From Albula goreensis (Eukaryota; Chordata; Actinopteri; Albuliformes; Albulidae), in NCBI GenBank assembly GCA_022829145.1, contig CM040763.1, positions 6,891,641 through 6,955,640 on the forward strand: DNA of 64,000 nt, read 5' to 3'. The translations under genes were made by a program, and so were the position numbers. The stretch's first letter is position 1. Every line of letters begins with the position of its first letter. The notes beneath the pieces are model-generated. The model ran no database searches. It was given only the letters and a program-made list of their open reading frames with translations, and was not told the DNA's origin. This document shows, piece after piece, positions 61,761-64,000 of this stretch.

Positions 61761-62055
61761 GAGAGAGAGAGGGAGATATTGAGCGACTGAAAGTGAGTGA
61801 GTGAGATATTGAGTGACAGAGTTGGTGAATGAGTGAGTGACTAAATACATCAGAGAGAATGAATGAATGAGTGAATGAGCTGGTGAATTAATGAGTGAGT
61901 GAGTGCATGAGAGAGAATAGAGTGAATAAGAGAGACAGGGTAAGTGAGTGATAGAGTGGGTGAATGAATGAGTGACTGAGTACATGAGTAAGCTTGAATG
62001 AATGAGTGTGCAAGTTTGAAAGACAGAGGATAAGTGAGTGATAGAGTGAGTGAGA
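61761..62055. repeat. Degenerate GAGT/GAAT tetranucleotide repeat
   Basis: Long run of gagtgagtga, gaatgaatga and agagaga variants. The minus-strand open frame across it (Leu/Ser/His-rich) is a by-product. Confidence 0.9.
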
Positions 62056-62959
62056 TTCAGAGACATGCAGACAGAGAGACAGAAACAGAATTTGTTTCCT
62101 GCGCCCGGCTTTGTAAGTGTTTGGGTTTGCGACTGAGATCAGAGCCACGCTGACCTTGTGGCTTTAGCAGGGGCAGAGATCTGAGCGCGATGCCGCAGAT
62201 GGTTCTCATCCTGTCAGCTGTTACTCCCACACCCCCCCCCCCTTAACTCCCACTCGCTCAGACTGGAGCTACAGCCCTCACAGTATTAAACCACAATACC
62301 TTCAGACAGACCTTACAGATAAGCCCGTTTCTTTATTAAAACTGCTCCTGCGCTGCAACTGGGGTATCAGAGAGAGACACTTTCCATTTGGGGGAACTGA
62401 AGAGGAGGCCGGGATTCAGAGCGCACTAAAGTTGTGTAAAGTGCTCAAAAGGTAAAATGATTCTGAGCTGAAAAGTGCTACCGGTGCTGTGGTACTTTTG
62501 GTGCACTGCTCCAGGCAAAGACCAAGGCATCGATTCTGAGTAATATAAACACTACAAGTCACTTAACAACTACATAGCCACAATTTAATTTAAATGTAAA
62601 TAAAAACGTACACATGTAAAAACTAAAAAAAATAATTACATAGTCAAAAAAACATGCCTGTGTTCAAAACTCTGAACTGTAACTGATCCACAGTATCCCA
62701 GAATCCTTTACTTTGAGGAAGCAGGGCCCTTGAACCTGTTTCAACCGTTGCCATCAGTGCCCTTGACTGAGGTCATGAAGCCATAGGATATTATGTTGAG
62801 TCAGTTTCTTAATTCACAATTTTAGTTTCAAATCTCAATATGTGAATATAGTTAAATGCACACATTACTAAATTACTATATATAAAATAGAAATTATTTA
62901 TATTCCATTGTCCTTTATTGCCCTTTTTTCCCCCTTAAAATCAGACTGGAAGCAGACCC

Positions 62960-63240
62960 ATCTCACAGCTGCAGAGAGCGGGCTGCATGGGCTGGTAGCT
63001 TCGGCGTTTTTTTTTTTTTTTTTTTTGCACGGAGGAAGCGCCTCTGTAATGAGAAGCAGCGATGTTAAAGGCTATCAATAACGCGCCGTGCATGCGCTGT
63101 TTCCACGGACGGCGAAAGGGCCCGGGATGTAAATCCCGGCCCTGCCTGTTCCAGCATTAAATGAGGCCTGCCACTGATTCCATCTGTGGCCGGCATATCA
63201 ATCTGCCACCAGATGTTGCACCAGAATGTTTGGAGGACAC
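62960..63240. promoter_or_regulatory. Candidate conserved noncoding element
   Basis: After a T-run, unique sequence: gatgttaaaggctatcaata, acgcgccgtgcatgcgctg, gcattaaatgaggcctgcc, ggcatatcaatctgcc. Ends at an A17-18 run near 63247. Confidence 0.37.
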
Positions 63241-63719
63241 TTGTTTAAAAAAAAAAAAAAAAAAGAAGGAAGGATGGAAAAATCCGAGCGTTGCTATTTT
63301 CTGGGTGGCCCTTCTTTCTTCCCTGTTAACTCAGTGTGAGCCGTTGTGTGCGTAGCGTTGCAGACAAACCGGCTCTACAGTCTGTAAGAGTGTGCTGTAC
63401 TCCCCAAGAAAAATGGAGCTATATATCTTCCCAGGTACCCAATAAACACGCTAGCATTCAATTAACATTGTCTCAGACAAATGCCAAAATCATTATGATC
63501 CACTGTGATTGGGTATTGGAGTTGTAAAGACTTCTTCAATATGTCACGGCTGCCAAATTGTTTATCATGTGATCTAAAGATTTTTTTTTTCCACAAGATG
63601 TCTTTACTACCCAACCTTCTTTTCCTGCGTTAAATCTGGAACCGGCAGTTTAAAAAAAAAAGGAAAACGGAACCAAAAAAAGAAAGGGAAAAAAGTAGCT
63701 CACCTCTTAGACTAGCAAA

Positions 63720-63960
63720 CACTGTGCAAATGAATTTCACATTATTGTAGGTCACTGAATTCATTTTCAAAATGGCAATTGGTGTAATTTCTCATGGGGA
63801 TAGCACTTGGCGAGTTGCATTCGTAGCTAAAAGCAGGGTGTGAATGCCGTCTTCCTGTTTTACGGCTGTGCTAATTTGCACGGTTATTTATTTATTTTTT
63901 TAGTTACCACACCATTAGTGCGACTTATCCCCGGTAGGCCATGGTGACGCTCGCGAAATT
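63720..63960. promoter_or_regulatory. Candidate conserved noncoding element
   Basis: Unique: gtgcaaatgaatttcacatt, aaaatggcaattggtgtaat, gctgtgctaatttgcacgg, ccaccattagtgcgactt-like wording. Non-coding; probably continues past the window end. Confidence 0.38.
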
Positions 63961-64000
63961 AACGATGTTATATATGTATCGTGGCCTGTGAGCTTTGCGT

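Larger units (their letters stand above)
31513..64000 (+). other. immp2l: Start of a very long IMMP2L intron, no nested gene recognised
   Basis: The intron opens with GTGAGT and no recognisable next coding exon appears before the window ends, so it is at least 32.5 kb. In mammals the equivalent intron is huge and contains LRRN3; no leucine-rich-repeat coding sequence is present here. Stretches without individual entries (31520-32430, 34400-36780, 40200-42850, 43300-44400, 45300-46280, 49450-50950, 56400-57800, 58550-59390, 60620-61700) are AT-rich intron with no feature I can name. Confidence 0.85.

Noticed and set aside
61716..62148. Minus-strand ORF of 116 codons, Ser/Leu/His-rich
   Set aside because: It is a translation of a GAGT/GAAT tetranucleotide repeat.
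1..64000. CRISPR arrays, operons or prokaryote-type defence systems
   Set aside because: The tandem arrays lack the repeat-spacer alternation with unique spacers, no cas-like genes exist, and the sequence is clearly from a vertebrate intron.

Overview
This is eukaryotic DNA, almost certainly from a ray-finned fish. It has no dense gene packing, operons or long conserved reading frames. Coding content is limited to two short exons with consensus splice signals, separated by a long intron. Several dispersed repeats are of a type common in teleosts: tRNA-derived SINEs whose tail resembles 'gctctggataagagc...tgctaaatg'. Microsatellites and minisatellites are abundant. The species cannot be named from the sequence alone.

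The only gene I can identify is IMMP2L, on the + strand. It encodes catalytic subunit 2 of the mitochondrial inner membrane peptidase, a signal-peptidase-like S26 serine protease. The exon at 19648-19785 carries the start codon, the membrane anchor and the catalytic serine (residues 1-45). The exon at 31409-31512 carries residues 46-79 plus two bases of codon 80, including the RGDIV box. The exons holding the catalytic lysine and the C-terminus are not recognised here and probably lie beyond 64000. A CpG-enriched patch near 4000-4110 with an inverted CCAAT box and a possible splice donor is a weak candidate for the promoter and a noncoding first exon.

Layout: 1-4000 is probable 5' flank with SINE fragments and a 328-bp Tigger/pogo-like MITE. 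4100-19647 is probable first intron, ending in a degenerate ~30-bp tandem repeat that runs into the splice acceptor. 19786-31408 is the intron between the two coding exons (11.6 kb), with a 9-copy 34-bp minisatellite and a tandem array of SINE heads. 31513-64000 is the start of a very long intron. It holds many unique, AT-rich, homeodomain-site-rich blocks that look like conserved noncoding regulatory elements, a 22-copy 23-bp minisatellite, a 42-bp higher-order minisatellite, G-rich quadruplex-type tracts and microsatellites.

I found no new multigene system. The most notable features are: tandem repeats that form the splice-control sequences of both coding exons; an intact MITE carrying a CRE-like site; a tandem array of SINE box-A heads; a 20-bp perfect palindrome inside a candidate enhancer; and dense candidate regulatory blocks in the long intron. 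Statements about conservation are inference, because no alignment could be run.
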